A stretch of 64,000 nt of DNA, taken from Rhodoferax koreense (lineage in GTDB: Bacteria; Pseudomonadota; Gammaproteobacteria; Burkholderiales; Burkholderiaceae_C). The stretch covers positions 3,906,001 to 3,970,000 of the forward strand of contig NZ_CP019236.1 of NCBI RefSeq assembly GCF_001955695.1. Direction: 5' to 3'. Under the pieces are notes generated by a model. It saw only the letters and a program-made list of their open reading frames with translations, was not told where the DNA came from and did not search any database. Of the stretch, positions 37,494 to 49,588 are shown one piece after another. A program made the translations under genes and the position numbers. Within the stretch, counting starts at the first letter, position 1, and every line of letters starts with the position of its first letter.

Positions 37494-37534
37494 GCTATTT
37501 GATTCATAGCTGCCTGCGCAGATGTGAACTGCGC
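37494..37534. repeat. Short dispersed palindromic element between ispG and hisS
   Basis: GCTAT (37494-37498) and ATAGC (37506-37510) flank TTGATTC, followed at once by a second hairpin, GCGCAG (37516-37521) and CTGCGC (37529-37534). The string TTGCTATTTGATTCATAGCT followed by GC-rich sequence resembles an A/T-rich palindrome that is scattered between genes throughout Comamonadaceae, as I recall it. It occupies most of the 92-base ispG-hisS spacer. Confidence 0.6.
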
Positions 37535-37573
37535 GGACGGCACTTTGGGATGTCAACCGGCGGCAGGCCGGAT

Positions 37574-38841
<1,268 letters not shown>

Positions 38842-38842
<1 letters not shown>

Positions 38843-39711
38843 TACTTCACCTCGAAACGTGCAACGTTGACTTTGGTCATCGGCTTGATGTCCAGCGGCT
38901 GGCCGCGCACCTGCACCTGCACCTCGTCGGCACGGCCGACGACGACGGCCAGCGGCGGCGTGCCGTCGAGCTGCACGGTCTCGCCGGGTTTGACGACGCG
39001 GTTCAGCCCCACCACGCCCTTGGCGTCGGTGACCTTGACCCAGGACTCGCCCCTGGCGGTGACGGCGAACAGACCGGCTGCGGGCACGGCGATCGCCGGA
39101 GCCGATGCGGCCAGTGCCGGAGAGGATTCGGCGGGCGCCGGGGTTTCCACCACCGGTACGGAGGCCGGCTCCTGGGGCGCGGCGGCCGTGGGGTCCATCA
39201 GGGGCGGAGGCGGCGGCTCGTTGGCCACACTGGTGTCCTCGTGCATGCTCGGCCAGACCAGCAGCAGCACGGCGCCGACCAACAGCGCCATCACGGCCAT
39301 CACCGCCGGGCTGAAGAGGCGGCCACGCGCGGCGAAGCTGGGGCCGTCGCCGGGCGGGCGGAACGGCGTGTTGATCGACGGCGCCTCCACGCCCATGCGG
39401 GCGGCCGCGTTGCGCGGCAGCAGTTCGAGCACGGGGGCCGGATCGAGCTTGAGATTGCGGCAGATGGTCGCGGCCAAGCCGCGCGCGAAGGTCACGTCGG
39501 GCAACAGGTCGAGCCGGCCGGCCTCCAGGGCTTCGAGCTTGGCCACCGGCACCTTCAGCGAAAACGCCATGGCCGCGACATGCAGGCCATGCGCCTCGCG
39601 CGCCTCGCGCAGCAGCGCGCCGGCGTGCACGGCCGAGGCTGCCGCATCCCCAGTCATCCGGGCGCCCTGCCCTGCGTCACCCGCCGTCGTTGCATCGGCC
39701 AACTCACTCAT
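38842..39711 (-). CDS. rodZ: RodZ-like cell-shape protein (helix-turn-helix, one membrane segment)
   Basis: This 289-residue protein has a cytoplasmic Cro/CI-like helix-turn-helix (about 30-95; [20 protein letters not shown]), one membrane helix (about 135-153), a Pro/Ala-rich periplasmic linker (about 160-210) and a C-terminal beta domain (about 215-289; [16 protein letters not shown]). It links MreB to the wall-synthesis machinery. Its start overlaps pilF by eight bases and its stop touches ispG. The order pilF-rodZ-ispG supports the call. Confidence 0.9.
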
Positions 39712-40554
39712 TGAATGCTCTCCGCTCGTAGGACGCCATTTCTTTCGACTGGCCGAAACGCTTTCTCAATTGCTCGGCGAGTTGCCGCATGGCCTCGTCA
39801 TTCTGCATCTGGCGCTCGACCTTGATGCCCAGCCACAGCGACTCCGCATTGGCCAGTTCGGAGTTGTTGATGCGGCGGATGTAGAACTGCGCGCGCACCA
39901 GCTCGCCGCGCTGGAACAGCAGGCTCGCCAGGTTGAAGCCGGTGATCGGGTTGCCCGCGTCGAGCTCGTAGGAGCGCGCCAGGCTGCGCTCGGCGTCGGC
40001 GAGCCGGCCCGCGCTCTGCTGGCACAGGCCCTGCGCCATGAACGTCTTGGCCCGGCCGCCATAGGTAGGGTTGGCGAGCGCCTGGTTGAACAGCTGGTCC
40101 GCGTCGGCATAGCGGCCCTGGGTGCATAGCAACCAGCCGTAGTTGTGCAGGCCGTTGGCCTCGCGCGGATTCAGCGAAATGGCACGCTGGAAACTGTCCT
40201 CGGCCAACCTGGGATCGTTGAGCCGCATGTAGATCAGGCCGCGCAGGTTGTAGGCCTCGGAGAAGCTCGGGTCGATGTTGAGCGACTGTTTCAGCTCGTC
40301 GAGCGCCACCGTGGTCTGTCCCTGCTCGAAATAGCCGACAGCCAGCTGCAACCGCACGCGGGCACGCTTGCGGGCTTCCGGCTCGTCGGATTCGGTCATC
40401 AGGTCGGGCCGGTTCTCGACCGGCTGGATGCGCGGCGCCGGCGTCATCGGCGCGGGGCCGGTGGTGGTCGTGGTGCAACCCGACAGCGCGCCCAGGCACC
40501 CGGCGAACATGCCGGCCCACAGCGGCATCCATCCACGAATTGTTGTCGCCATCC

Positions 40555-40558
<4 letters not shown>
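39704..40558 (-). CDS. pilF: Type IV pilus biogenesis lipoprotein PilF (PilW)
   Basis: This 284-residue outer-membrane lipoprotein is made of tetratricopeptide repeats and acts as pilotin for the PilQ secretin of type IV pili. The lipobox LSGC gives Cys28. TPR units follow between about 65 and 260 ([35 protein letters not shown] and others). ATG 40558 is preferred: AAGGA lies four bases upstream and the codon overlaps the rlmN stop as ATGA; ATG 40552 is possible. Confidence 0.93.
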
Positions 40559-41703
<1,145 letters not shown>

Positions 41704-41727
41704 CGCATATTTGAGCGGGGCAGCCGC

Positions 41728-42153
41728 TTAGCGGGAGAAAACGTTGAGGCCGGCGAAGAAGAAAGCGATTTCTTGAGCGGCGGTTTCAGCGGCGTCGGAG
41801 CCGTGCACGGCGTTGGCGTCGATGCTGTCGGCGAAGTCGGCGCGGATCGTGCCGGCAGCAGCCTTCTTGGGGTCGGTGGCGCCCATCAGGTCACGGTTCT
41901 TCAGGATGGCGTTCTCGCCTTCCAGGGCCTGGATCATCACCGGGCCGGAGACCATGAAATCGACCAGATCCTTGAAGAAGGGACGTTCCTTGTGCACGGC
42001 GTAGAACGCTTCGGCTTCACCGCGCGACAGGTGGGCCATGCGGGCGGCCACAATCTTGAGGCCGGCGGCTTCGAAGCGGGCATAGATCTGACCGATGACG
42101 TTCTTGGCGACAGCGTCGGGCTTGATGATGGAGAGGGTGCGTTCGATGGCCAT
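41728..42153 (-). CDS. ndk: Nucleoside diphosphate kinase
   Basis: This 141-residue enzyme keeps nucleoside triphosphate pools balanced by moving the gamma phosphate through a His intermediate. The active-site block [12 protein letters not shown] holds His117 (count about 115-118), and the N-terminus [22 protein letters not shown] is the nucleotide-binding start. It is the first gene of the long minus-strand series; about 180 bases upstream (42154-42331) hold no gene and should contain its promoter. Confidence 0.97.
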   Translation of the reverse strand: MAIERTLSIIKPDAVAKNVIGQIYARFEAAGLKIVAARMAHLSRGEAEAFYAVHKERPFFKDLVDFMVSGPVMIQALEGENAILKNRDLMGATDPKKAAAGTIRADFADSIDANAVHGSDAAETAAQEIAFFFAGLNVFSR

Positions 42154-42331
42154 GGTGTTTTCCTGAGCTTGAGTTAATTAGTTTGCTTGAGTTTTTTCGA
42201 TTTTTTGCCAATGAAGCAAAGCCTGCGATTTTAACCGTTCAGGGTTTTCCCCCGATGAATGCCCACGCGAGACAGGGGCATCGGTCCAAGCGGCCGCGCG
42301 CGCCGGGCGCGGGCCGCATCGATTCCTGATT

Positions 42332-43804
42332 TCAGCGGCCGCGGTTGCCGCCGCCACCGCCGCGGCGCGGGCCACCACCGAAGCCGCCGCCTCCGCCTCC
42401 GCCATTGCCGCCACCGTTACCACCGCCTCCGCGGCGCGGTCCGCCCTGGCCCGGCGGGCCCTGGCGCTGGCGCGTGAAGCTGTCGGCGCCGATGTAGCCG
42501 AAGGCGGTCTTCATCGGATCAGGCTGGCCACCACCGCCACCACCGCCCTGGCGCTCGCCACCGTTGTTGTTGCGCGGCTTCTGGCCGCCACGGCCGCCGA
42601 GGCTGGACGTGTTCAGCGGATTGGGCTGGGCCGGGCCGGCCGTGCGCGACGGGCTCGGGCCACGGCCGCCGCGGGTGCGCTGCTTGCGCGCCGGGCCGCG
42701 GCCATCGCCGGGGGGACCGCCCGCACCCTTCGGACCGTGCGGGTTCGGGGGACGGCCTCCGCCCTTCGGACGAACCACGTTGCCGTCTTCGTCCAGTTGC
42801 TCGCGAGGGGCGTTCGCGGCCTTCAACAGCGCCTGGATGTCCCTGTCGTCAAGTTCCATCCAGGCGCCGCGTTTCAGGCCGCGCGGCAGCAGCATGGCGC
42901 CATAGCGGATGCGGATCAGCCGGCTGACCGCATGGCCCACGGCCTCCATCATGCGGCGCACCTCGCGGTTGCGGCCCTCGGAGATGGTGACGCGGTACCA
43001 GCAGTTCGAACCTTCGCCGCCGCCGTCCTCGATCGAGCCGAACTGCGCCATGCCGTCGTCGAGCTTGACGCCGTCGAGCAGGCGCTGCTTTTCTTCCTTG
43101 TTGAGGGCGCCGAGCACACGCACGGCGTATTCGCGCTCGAGTCCGAAGCGCGGATGCATCAGCTGGTTGGCGAGTTCGCCGGAACTGGTGAACAGCAGCA
43201 GGCCTTCGGTGTTCAGGTCGAGTCGGCCCACCGATTGCCATTTACCCTGGAACAGCTTGGGCAGCTTGCGGAACACGGTGGGCCGGTTCTGCGGGTCGTC
43301 GTTGGTCACGACTTCGCCGACCGGCTTGTGGTAGGCGATGACGCGCGGCGGCGGCGGGTCGATGCGCACGCGGATCGGCTTGCCGTTGACCTTGACCTGG
43401 TCGCCGAACTGGATGCGCTGGCCGATGTGCGCCGGCTCGTTGTTCACCGAGATGCGGCCTTCGGTGATGAGTTGTTCCATCTCCAGCCGCGAACCCAGGC
43501 CGGCCTGGGCCAGCACCTTGTGCAGCTTGGGTGTTTCGGCCTGCGGCGCCAGCACACGTTTGGCGAGCACGACCTCGGGGCTTTCTTCGTCGGCATCGAA
43601 CTGGCCCGACACCACGGCCTCGAACAGGTTCACATGGCCGGCCTGCGCCTGGCGCACGGGCGCGGGGGCGTCGAAAGCGGCGGCCTCGAGAGATTCGACC
43701 GGCTGAACCACGGCCTCGGTCGGCGCCGAATCCGCTGCGGGCGCTGCGCCCTCTTCGGCGCCGGGAAGGGGATGCGGCAGATCGCCGACAGGGGTATCGT
43801 TCAT
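42332..43804 (-). CDS. rluB: 23S rRNA pseudouridine synthase RluB with long Gly/Arg-rich tail
   Basis: This 490-residue protein makes a pseudouridine at position 2605 of 23S rRNA. An acidic Ala-rich leader (1-90) is followed by an S4 RNA-binding domain (93-150; [14 protein letters not shown]) and the RsuA/RluB-type catalytic domain (about 152-325) with Asp196 in [13 protein letters not shown]. Residues 340-490 are a disordered Gly/Arg/Asn/Pro tail with RGG-like runs and one conserved-looking island, [15 protein letters not shown] (about 437-451). E. coli RluB is about 290 residues. Its ATG overlaps the scpB stop by four bases. Confidence 0.92.
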   Translation of the reverse strand: MNDTPVGDLPHPLPGAEEGAAPAADSAPTEAVVQPVESLEAAAFDAPAPVRQAQAGHVNLFEAVVSGQFDADEESPEVVLAKRVLAPQAETPKLHKVLAQAGLGSRLEMEQLITEGRISVNNEPAHIGQRIQFGDQVKVNGKPIRVRIDPPPPRVIAYHKPVGEVVTNDDPQNRPTVFRKLPKLFQGKWQSVGRLDLNTEGLLLFTSSGELANQLMHPRFGLEREYAVRVLGALNKEEKQRLLDGVKLDDGMAQFGSIEDGGGEGSNCWYRVTISEGRNREVRRMMEAVGHAVSRLIRIRYGAMLLPRGLKRGAWMELDDRDIQALLKAANAPREQLDEDGNVVRPKGGGRPPNPHGPKGAGGPPGDGRGPARKQRTRGGRGPSPSRTAGPAQPNPLNTSSLGGRGGQKPRNNNGGERQGGGGGGGQPDPMKTAFGYIGADSFTRQRQGPPGQGGPRRGGGGNGGGNGGGGGGGFGGGPRRGGGGGNRGR

Positions 43805-44478
43805 TGTGGTGCCTGGGTCGCGGGAGGGTCTTCCCCCCCGGGGATATCGGAAGGAATGGATTCGCTTGGCGTCGTGTCGGCCAGGGATTCGGCCTGGCCG
43901 TCGATCGGCAGGTCGGCCTGCCCGTCTTCGGCCCGCGTGAGCGAGGCCAGCAGGTCGGCCCGCTGCTGCGGGTCGTCGGAGACGGGCAACTGGTCGAGCG
44001 AGTCGATGCCGAGGTCGTCGAGGAACTGGCGCGTGGTGGCGAACAGCGAGGGCCGGCCCACGGTTTCGCGGTGGCCGATGACTTCGATCCAGCCGCGGTC
44101 CTCGAGTTGCTTGATGATCAGCGAGTTGACGGTGACACCGCGGATGTCCTCGATGTCGCCGCGCGTCACCGGCTGGCGGTAGGCGATGATGGCCAGGGTC
44201 TCAAGCACGGCGCGGCTGTAGCGCGGCGGCTTCTCGGGATGCAGGCGGTCGAGGAACTCGCGCAGTTCGGGCCGGCTCTGGAAGCGCCACCCGCTGGCCA
44301 CGCTGACCAGCTCCACCCCGCGGTGGGCCCATTCGTTCTGCAGATCGAGCAGCAACGTCTTGAGCGTGTCGGCGCCGAGCTCATCCTGGAACAGCACCCG
44401 CATGTCGCGCACGGGCAAGGGCTGCGGTGAACATATCAGCGCAGCTTCGAGGACGCGTTTGGCCTCTGCCGTATTCAT
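43801..44478 (-). CDS. scpB: Segregation and condensation protein ScpB
   Basis: This 225-residue kleisin-associated subunit of the SMC-ScpAB condensin has two winged-helix domains across about 1-160 ([48 protein letters not shown]), followed by an acidic, Pro/Ser-rich tail. scpA is usually beside it but is not in this window; upstream are 164 empty bases and then rluD. No ribosome site is obvious before ATG 44478. It overlaps rluB, which is the conserved neighbour. Confidence 0.93.
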   Translation of the reverse strand: MNTAEAKRVLEAALICSPQPLPVRDMRVLFQDELGADTLKTLLLDLQNEWAHRGVELVSVASGWRFQSRPELREFLDRLHPEKPPRYSRAVLETLAIIAYRQPVTRGDIEDIRGVTVNSLIIKQLEDRGWIEVIGHRETVGRPSLFATTRQFLDDLGIDSLDQLPVSDDPQQRADLLASLTRAEDGQADLPIDGQAESLADTTPSESIPSDIPGGEDPPATQAPQ

Positions 44479-44642
44479 GGTTCGACTATTTCGGGAAAAG
44501 GCACCTGGGGTGCGGATCTGTAGCGGTACTGGAACAGTAGGTTGCGCGATGCGGCGGACCTGGGACGTCGCACGCAACACAGCGATGGCAGCAAGGCTGG
44601 CCTCAGTCTTCCTGGTGCCGGGGCCCGCGCATCGATACGCTT

Positions 44643-45671
44643 TCAGGCATTGTAACTGACACCCCACGCGGCCAGCGCGGCCTGCAGGTCGGCCGGCAGC
44701 GGCGCGTGGAAAACCAGCGGCTCCCCCGTCACCGGATGCACGAAAGCCAGCCGGGTGGCATGCAGCGCCTGGCGTGTCAGGCCCGCAGCGGGGGCGCCGC
44801 CATACAGCACGTCGCCGACCAGCGCATGGCCAATGGCCGCCATGTGCACGCGGATCTGGTGGGTGCGGCCGGTATGCAGCGCGCACAGCACGAGACAGCC
44901 CTGGTCCACGTTGTCCAGCAGCGTGATGTCGGTGCGCGCGGCCTTGCCCGCGTGCTGCGCGAGGTCGACCGCGGCCATGCGCAGCCGGTTGCGCGGGTCG
45001 CGGCCGATCGGCAGTTCGACGCTGCGCTGCTTGGGCCCCGTCCAGGGCTTGTGGGCCAGCGCCAGGTATTGGCGGCTCACGTCGCGCGCGGCAATCAGCG
45101 CCACGAGCGCATCCATGGCGGCACGCGTGCGGGCCACGACCATGAGGCCGCTGGTGTCCTTGTCCAGGCGGTGCACGATGCCCGCGCGCGGCAGCACCGT
45201 GGCCTGGATGTCGCGCGCCAGCAGCCCATTGAGCAGCGTACCGCTCCAGTTGCCGGGGGCGGGATGCACCACCAGGCCGGCCGGCTTGTTGATCACGCGA
45301 AGGTGCTCGTCCTCGAAGACCACCTCCAGGACCATGGGCTCGGGCTTGAAGGCCTGGCTCTGCAGCGTGGGGCGCAGCTCGATCGTGCCGGCATCGCCGA
45401 TCCGCACCTTGGCCGAGGCCTTGACGGCGGGCTTCCCATGCAGCTGCACGGCGCCGGATTCGATGAGCTGCTGCAGGTAGCTGCGCGAGAACTCGGGCAC
45501 CAGATCGACGAGCGCGCGGTCCAGCCGCATGCCGTGCTGGGCCTCGCCGATCAGCAGTGTGCGGGTTTCCGAGGCCAGCCCGGCCTCGAAGCCCTCCTCC
45601 GCGGCATCGCCGGCATCGGTCAATTCATCACCCACAGGGTCCGTCGATATAATCAATTTGCTCAGTTTCAA
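44643..45671 (-). CDS. rluD: 23S rRNA pseudouridine synthase RluD (start uncertain)
   Basis: This protein of up to 342 residues makes pseudouridines 1911, 1915 and 1917 in helix 69. The S4 domain (about 47-105; [27 protein letters not shown]) precedes the catalytic domain with Asp170 in [17 protein letters not shown]. The frame opens with TTG 45671, which would place the bamD -10 box inside its coding sequence. GTG 45635 is a credible alternative that shortens the variable leader by twelve residues. It is head to head with bamD, as in many betaproteobacteria. Confidence 0.9.
   Translation of the reverse strand: MKLSKLIISTDPVGDELTDAGDAAEEGFEAGLASETRTLLIGEAQHGMRLDRALVDLVPEFSRSYLQQLIESGAVQLHGKPAVKASAKVRIGDAGTIELRPTLQSQAFKPEPMVLEVVFEDEHLRVINKPAGLVVHPAPGNWSGTLLNGLLARDIQATVLPRAGIVHRLDKDTSGLMVVARTRAAMDALVALIAARDVSRQYLALAHKPWTGPKQRSVELPIGRDPRNRLRMAAVDLAQHAGKAARTDITLLDNVDQGCLVLCALHTGRTHQIRVHMAAIGHALVGDVLYGGAPAAGLTRQALHATRLAFVHPVTGEPLVFHAPLPADLQAALAAWGVSYNA
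45648..45653 (+). promoter_or_regulatory. -10 box of the bamD promoter
   Basis: A perfect TATAAT lies 24 bases before the bamD ATG and is the only such match in the short rluD-bamD interval. The -35 region is weak (TTCATC at 45624-45629, spacing 18). A start of transcription near 45660 would give a leader of about 17 bases including AAGAAAG. Confidence 0.5.
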
Positions 45672-45676
45672 GAAAG

Positions 45677-46501
45677 ATGCCAGTGATCGTGCGCTCCAAA
45701 TTATCGGTGTTCCCAGGCCTGCCAGCGCTGGTGTTGGCCGGCATGGCCGTCTGGCTGTCCGGCTGTTCCACCACGGAAGTCGATAAGACCGCCAACTGGA
45801 GTCCGAACAAGATCTACAGCGAAGCCAAGGACGAACTCAATGGCGGCGCCTATGACAAGGCCATTCCGCTGTTCGAGAAACTCGAAGGCCGCGCCGCTGG
45901 CACGCCGCTGGCCCAGCAGGCCCAGTTGGACAAGGCCTACGCCTACCAGAAGAGTGGCGACCAGGCCCAGGCCATTGCCACGCTCGACCGCTTCATCAAG
46001 CTGCACCCCGCCAGCCCCGCGCTCGACTATGCGCTCTACATGAAGGGCATCGTCAATTTCAACGACAACCTCGGCCTGTTCTCCTTCATCACGCGCCAGG
46101 ATCTGTCCGAGCGCGACCAGAAAGCCGCCAAGGAGTCCTTCGAGTCTTTCAAGGAACTGACCACGCGCTTCCCCGATTCGCGTTATTCGCCCGATGCGCG
46201 CCAGCGCATGGTCTACATCGTGAACTCGCTGGCGCAATACGAGGTGCATGTGGCACGCTACTACTACACCCGTGGTGCGTACGTGGCCGCGATCAACCGC
46301 GCCCAGTCGGCGTTGACCGACTACCGCGACGTGCCTTCGCTCGAGGAAGCGCTGTACATCGTGATGAAGTCCTACGAGGCGCTGGGCATGACCGCGCTGC
46401 GCGACGACACCCAGCGGGTTCTCGAAACCAACTATCCCAAGAGCGAATACGTGCGCAATGGCTTCAAGGCCAAAGAGCAGCCGTGGTGGAAGGTCTGGTA
46501 G
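45677..46501 (+). CDS. bamD: Outer-membrane assembly lipoprotein BamD
   Basis: This 274-residue TPR lipoprotein is the essential partner of BamA in outer-membrane protein insertion. The lipobox LSGC sets Cys30. Repeats run from about 45 to 250 (AKDELNGGAYDKAIPLFEKLE; KSGDQAQAIATLDRFIKLHP; VARYYYTRGAYVAAINRAQ). The ATG follows AAGAAAG directly. Its last 38 bases overlap the 3' end of the convergent YoaA-like helicase gene. Confidence 0.96.
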   Translation: MPVIVRSKLSVFPGLPALVLAGMAVWLSGCSTTEVDKTANWSPNKIYSEAKDELNGGAYDKAIPLFEKLEGRAAGTPLAQQAQLDKAYAYQKSGDQAQAIATLDRFIKLHPASPALDYALYMKGIVNFNDNLGLFSFITRQDLSERDQKAAKESFESFKELTTRFPDSRYSPDARQRMVYIVNSLAQYEVHVARYYYTRGAYVAAINRAQSALTDYRDVPSLEEALYIVMKSYEALGMTALRDDTQRVLETNYPKSEYVRNGFKAKEQPWWKVW

Positions 46502-48539
46502 GCAGCGCCTCCTCGTCGGGTCCACGCAGCGCATCGAGCGACTGCTGGAATTCAGCCTGCGTTGTCAATAACTTCATCGGCGGCAAGGCCGCGCGCAGTC
46601 GCCGGCCGTAGCCCATTTTCGTCAGGCGCGTGTCGCAGACCACCAGCACGCCGCGGTCCGATTCGCGCCGGATCAAGCGGCCTGCGCCCTGCTTGAGCGC
46701 CACCGCGGCCTCCGGGACGAAATAGTCCATGAACGGCTTCTTGCCCTGGCTTTCGGCGCGCTGTGCCCGCGCTTCGACCAGCGGATCGTTCGGCGGCGGA
46801 AATGGCAGTTTGTCGATGATCACCAGCTGCAGCGCATCACCCGGGATGTCCACGCCCTCCCAGAACGAAGCCGAGGCCACCAGCACACAACCCGGCTGGC
46901 CGTCGGCGTTGCCCTGTCGGAAACGCGCCATGAGCCGGCGCTTGGGCCACTGCCCCTGCACCAGCACCTCGATGCCACCGCTCGCCTCGAAATGGCTCTT
47001 CAGCGCGTCGCCGATCGTGCGCAGCGCGCGCAGCGTGGTCGTGAGCACCATGGTGCGGCCGCGCAGACGCTGGACCGCCTGCGCGGCGAAAGCCGCCACC
47101 TGCGCACTGTGGCCGGGATCGGCTGGCCGGGCGATGTCGTCGGGCACATAGAGGGCGGCCTGCGTCGCGTAGTCGAAAGGGCTGTCGACGCGCAGGGTGC
47201 GCGCGCCGACCAGACCACAGGACTCGGTGAACCAGCGCAATTGCGCATCGTCGCCGAGCGTGGCCGAGGTGAACACCCAGGATTTCGCCGCAGCAGCCTC
47301 GCCCGTGCCGAGCAGACGCGCCTGTACGGCATCGGCGATGTCGAGCGGTGACGCCATAAGCCGCAATTGCGCGCCGCCCACGTCGAGCCAGCGCACCGCG
47401 CCCGCGTCGCCGGCCGCCAGGAAGCCCTGGCTGCGTTCCATCCAGACCAGGGCGCGTTCGTGCAGCCGCACGAAATCGGGCGAGAGTTCGCTCACCATGG
47501 CGAGGGCTTCGGCGGCATGGCGCAAGCTGTCGCACACCGATTGCAGCGCATCCCGCCATTCGGCCTCCGGCAGGCCGTCGGGCGCGGCGCCGGTCCAGTT
47601 GATGCGCGCGGTGTTGGCGCCGCGCTGCCCCGCCAACAGGCGCAGCTCGCGCGTGGCGTGCTCGAGCCTGGCCACGACGTGCTGCCAATCGACCAGGCCG
47701 CGCGCCTGCTGCAGGCCGGCGGCCAGCGTATCGCGCGCGAAGTCGAGCAGCTGTCCGGTACCGAGCTGCAGGCCAAGGAACTGCACGCCGATCTCGTTGA
47801 GCTGGTGCGCCTCGTCGAAAATCGCGATGCGCACCGTGGGCAGCAGTTCGGCCACGCCCGACTCGCGCACGGCCAGGTCGGCGAACACCAGATGGTGGTT
47901 CACCACCACCACGTCGGCCGCCAGCGCCTCGCGCCGCGCTAGGTTCACATGGCAATTGCGGAACTGCGGGCATTGCGCGCCGAGGCAGTTGTCGCGCGTG
48001 GAGGTAACCAGCGGGATCAGGGGCGAGCGCTCGTCCAGGTCGGGCAACTCCGCCAGGTCACCGCTGTGGGTGGTGCGCGACCATTGCTCGACGCTGGCCA
48101 GCGCCAGCAGCGCGGCACGGTCGCCCAGGTCCACGTCCCAGCGCGCACGCTCCATGCGGTGCAGGCACAGGTAACTTGCGCGGCCCTTGAGCAAGGCCGT
48201 GCGCAGTGGCAGCCCGAGCGCCTGCAAGAGACCGGGCAGATCGCGGCCGAACAGCTGATCCTGCAGGGTCTTGGTGGCGGTGGACAGCAGAACGCGTTCA
48301 CCGCTGAGCAGCGCCGGCACGAGGTAGGCAAAGGTCTTGCCGACGCCCGTGCCGGCCTCGACCACCAGCACACCGCCGGTCGTGATGGTCTCGCCGATGG
48401 CCGTCGCCATGTCGAGCTGGCCCTGGCGCGGCGTGTAGGGCGCGGCGCGCGACAGCACACCGTCGGCGGCGAACACTTCTTCGATGCGCGAACGCAGCGC
48501 CGTGGCGCCTGGCATCGGGCCGGATGTCACGCCGGACAT
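46464..48539 (-). CDS. ATP-dependent DNA helicase, YoaA/DinG family (XPD-like, Fe-S)
   Basis: This 691-residue superfamily 2 helicase has Walker A EAGTGVGKT (61-69), DEAH (242-245) and the late helicase motifs SATLGDDAQ, VASASFWEGVDIPGD and QGAGRLIRRESDRG. Four Cys at 125, 185, 190 and 196 fit the [4Fe-4S] cluster of XPD/DinG/YoaA enzymes. The length is closer to YoaA (about 640) than DinG (about 710, with different ends). Such helicases resolve damaged or stalled replication structures. Its ATG overlaps the DUF465 gene stop by one base (TGATG). The stop lies inside bamD on the other strand. Confidence 0.9.
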   Translation of the reverse strand: MSGVTSGPMPGATALRSRIEEVFAADGVLSRAAPYTPRQGQLDMATAIGETITTGGVLVVEAGTGVGKTFAYLVPALLSGERVLLSTATKTLQDQLFGRDLPGLLQALGLPLRTALLKGRASYLCLHRMERARWDVDLGDRAALLALASVEQWSRTTHSGDLAELPDLDERSPLIPLVTSTRDNCLGAQCPQFRNCHVNLARREALAADVVVVNHHLVFADLAVRESGVAELLPTVRIAIFDEAHQLNEIGVQFLGLQLGTGQLLDFARDTLAAGLQQARGLVDWQHVVARLEHATRELRLLAGQRGANTARINWTGAAPDGLPEAEWRDALQSVCDSLRHAAEALAMVSELSPDFVRLHERALVWMERSQGFLAAGDAGAVRWLDVGGAQLRLMASPLDIADAVQARLLGTGEAAAAKSWVFTSATLGDDAQLRWFTESCGLVGARTLRVDSPFDYATQAALYVPDDIARPADPGHSAQVAAFAAQAVQRLRGRTMVLTTTLRALRTIGDALKSHFEASGGIEVLVQGQWPKRRLMARFRQGNADGQPGCVLVASASFWEGVDIPGDALQLVIIDKLPFPPPNDPLVEARAQRAESQGKKPFMDYFVPEAAVALKQGAGRLIRRESDRGVLVVCDTRLTKMGYGRRLRAALPPMKLLTTQAEFQQSLDALRGPDEEALPTRPSTTAALWP

Positions 48540-48742
48540 CAGGCCGGCTCTTTGGGATCGAGCTTGAGCGACAGCCGCGAAATCTGGTCGCGCAGCGCGA
48601 GCCGACGCTTTTTCAGGCGCCGCTCCATCAACTGGTCGAGGGAAGGCTGCGCCATGAGCCGGTCGATCATGGCGTCGAGATCGGCATGCTCCATGCGCAG
48701 CTCGATCAGTTGGCGGTCGGGGGAATGAAGGTTGGAGTCCAA
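48539..48742 (-). CDS. DUF465/YdcH-family small protein, TTG start
   Basis: This 67-residue helical protein ends with the family's basic segment RRLKKRRLALRDQISRLSLK. It probably forms a helical hairpin; the family is widespread but uncharacterised. The likely start is TTG 48742, with AGAAGTG upstream; an internal ATG would leave only 51 residues. It is co-translated with the helicase gene (TGATG junction). The gene is divergent from the PP2C gene. Confidence 0.78.
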   Translation of the reverse strand: MDSNLHSPDRQLIELRMEHADLDAMIDRLMAQPSLDQLMERRLKKRRLALRDQISRLSLKLDPKEPA

Positions 48743-48823
48743 GATGCACTTCTGACGATCAGCTGTCGTCTTTGGTTGGCTGGATAATACGTGTTTCGGC
48801 CCCAACAATCGAGCAATGCATTT

Positions 48824-49579
48824 ATGACCATGGGTTTCAGGATCAGCGCATCCACCGGCATCCACAAGGGAGACCGCGAATACCAGCAGGACCAGGTGGT
48901 GTTGTTGAGCCATGCGCGCGTGACGGGTTGCGTGCTCGGGGTGGTGGCCGATGGCATGGGCGGGCGCAGTGGCGGGCGCAAGGCATCGGACCAGGTCATG
49001 ATGACGGCGCGCCAGCTGTTCGAGCGCTACGACCCCGCGACGGACGACGCGGCGTCCATGCTCAGGCACCTGGTCGACGAGGCCCATCTGGTGATCAAGC
49101 TCACGGCGATTTCATCGGAAGAAGAGCCGCACAGCACGCTGGCCGCCTTCCTCATCAACCCGGCCGGCGACTGCCACTGGGTGCATGCCGGCGATTCGCG
49201 CATCTACCAGTTCAACAAGGCCAAGCTGATCAGGCGCACCATGGACCACTCCTATGTGCAGACGCTGGTGAACCGCGGCGAAATCACCGCCGAGGAAGCC
49301 AACAGCCACCCCGATTCGAACATCCTGCTCGGCTGCCTGGGAACCGAGGCCGATCCGCCAAGCGACGTCTACCGCATCCCGATGCTGCGCCCGGGCGACA
49401 CCCTGATCGCCTGCAGCGACGGTGTATGGCACTACTTCACCGACATGGAACTCGGCTCCGTGCTGGACGCCATGTCACCGCGCGAAGCCACCGAGTTCCT
49501 CATCGAAAAAGCCCGCCGGCGCGCGCACGGCGGTGGGGATAACCTCTCGCTGGTCATCGTGAAGATCGAATCGCTCTAA
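48824..49579 (+). CDS. PP2C-family serine/threonine protein phosphatase
   Basis: This 251-residue metal-dependent phosphatase removes phosphate from Ser or Thr. Metal-site motifs are in order: GDREYQQD (Asp23), VADGMGG (41-47, Asp43), HAGDSRIY, CSDGVWHY and GGGDNLSLV near the end. There is no membrane segment or regulatory domain. ATG 48824 (or 48830) is preferred over GTG 48791 because a -10-like GATAAT sits at 48783-48788, too close for the longer form. No matching kinase gene is adjacent. It ends ten bases from the convergent GNAT gene. Confidence 0.88.
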   Translation: MTMGFRISASTGIHKGDREYQQDQVVLLSHARVTGCVLGVVADGMGGRSGGRKASDQVMMTARQLFERYDPATDDAASMLRHLVDEAHLVIKLTAISSEEEPHSTLAAFLINPAGDCHWVHAGDSRIYQFNKAKLIRRTMDHSYVQTLVNRGEITAEEANSHPDSNILLGCLGTEADPPSDVYRIPMLRPGDTLIACSDGVWHYFTDMELGSVLDAMSPREATEFLIEKARRRAHGGGDNLSLVIVKIESL

Positions 49580-49588
49580 ACGCCCGGG

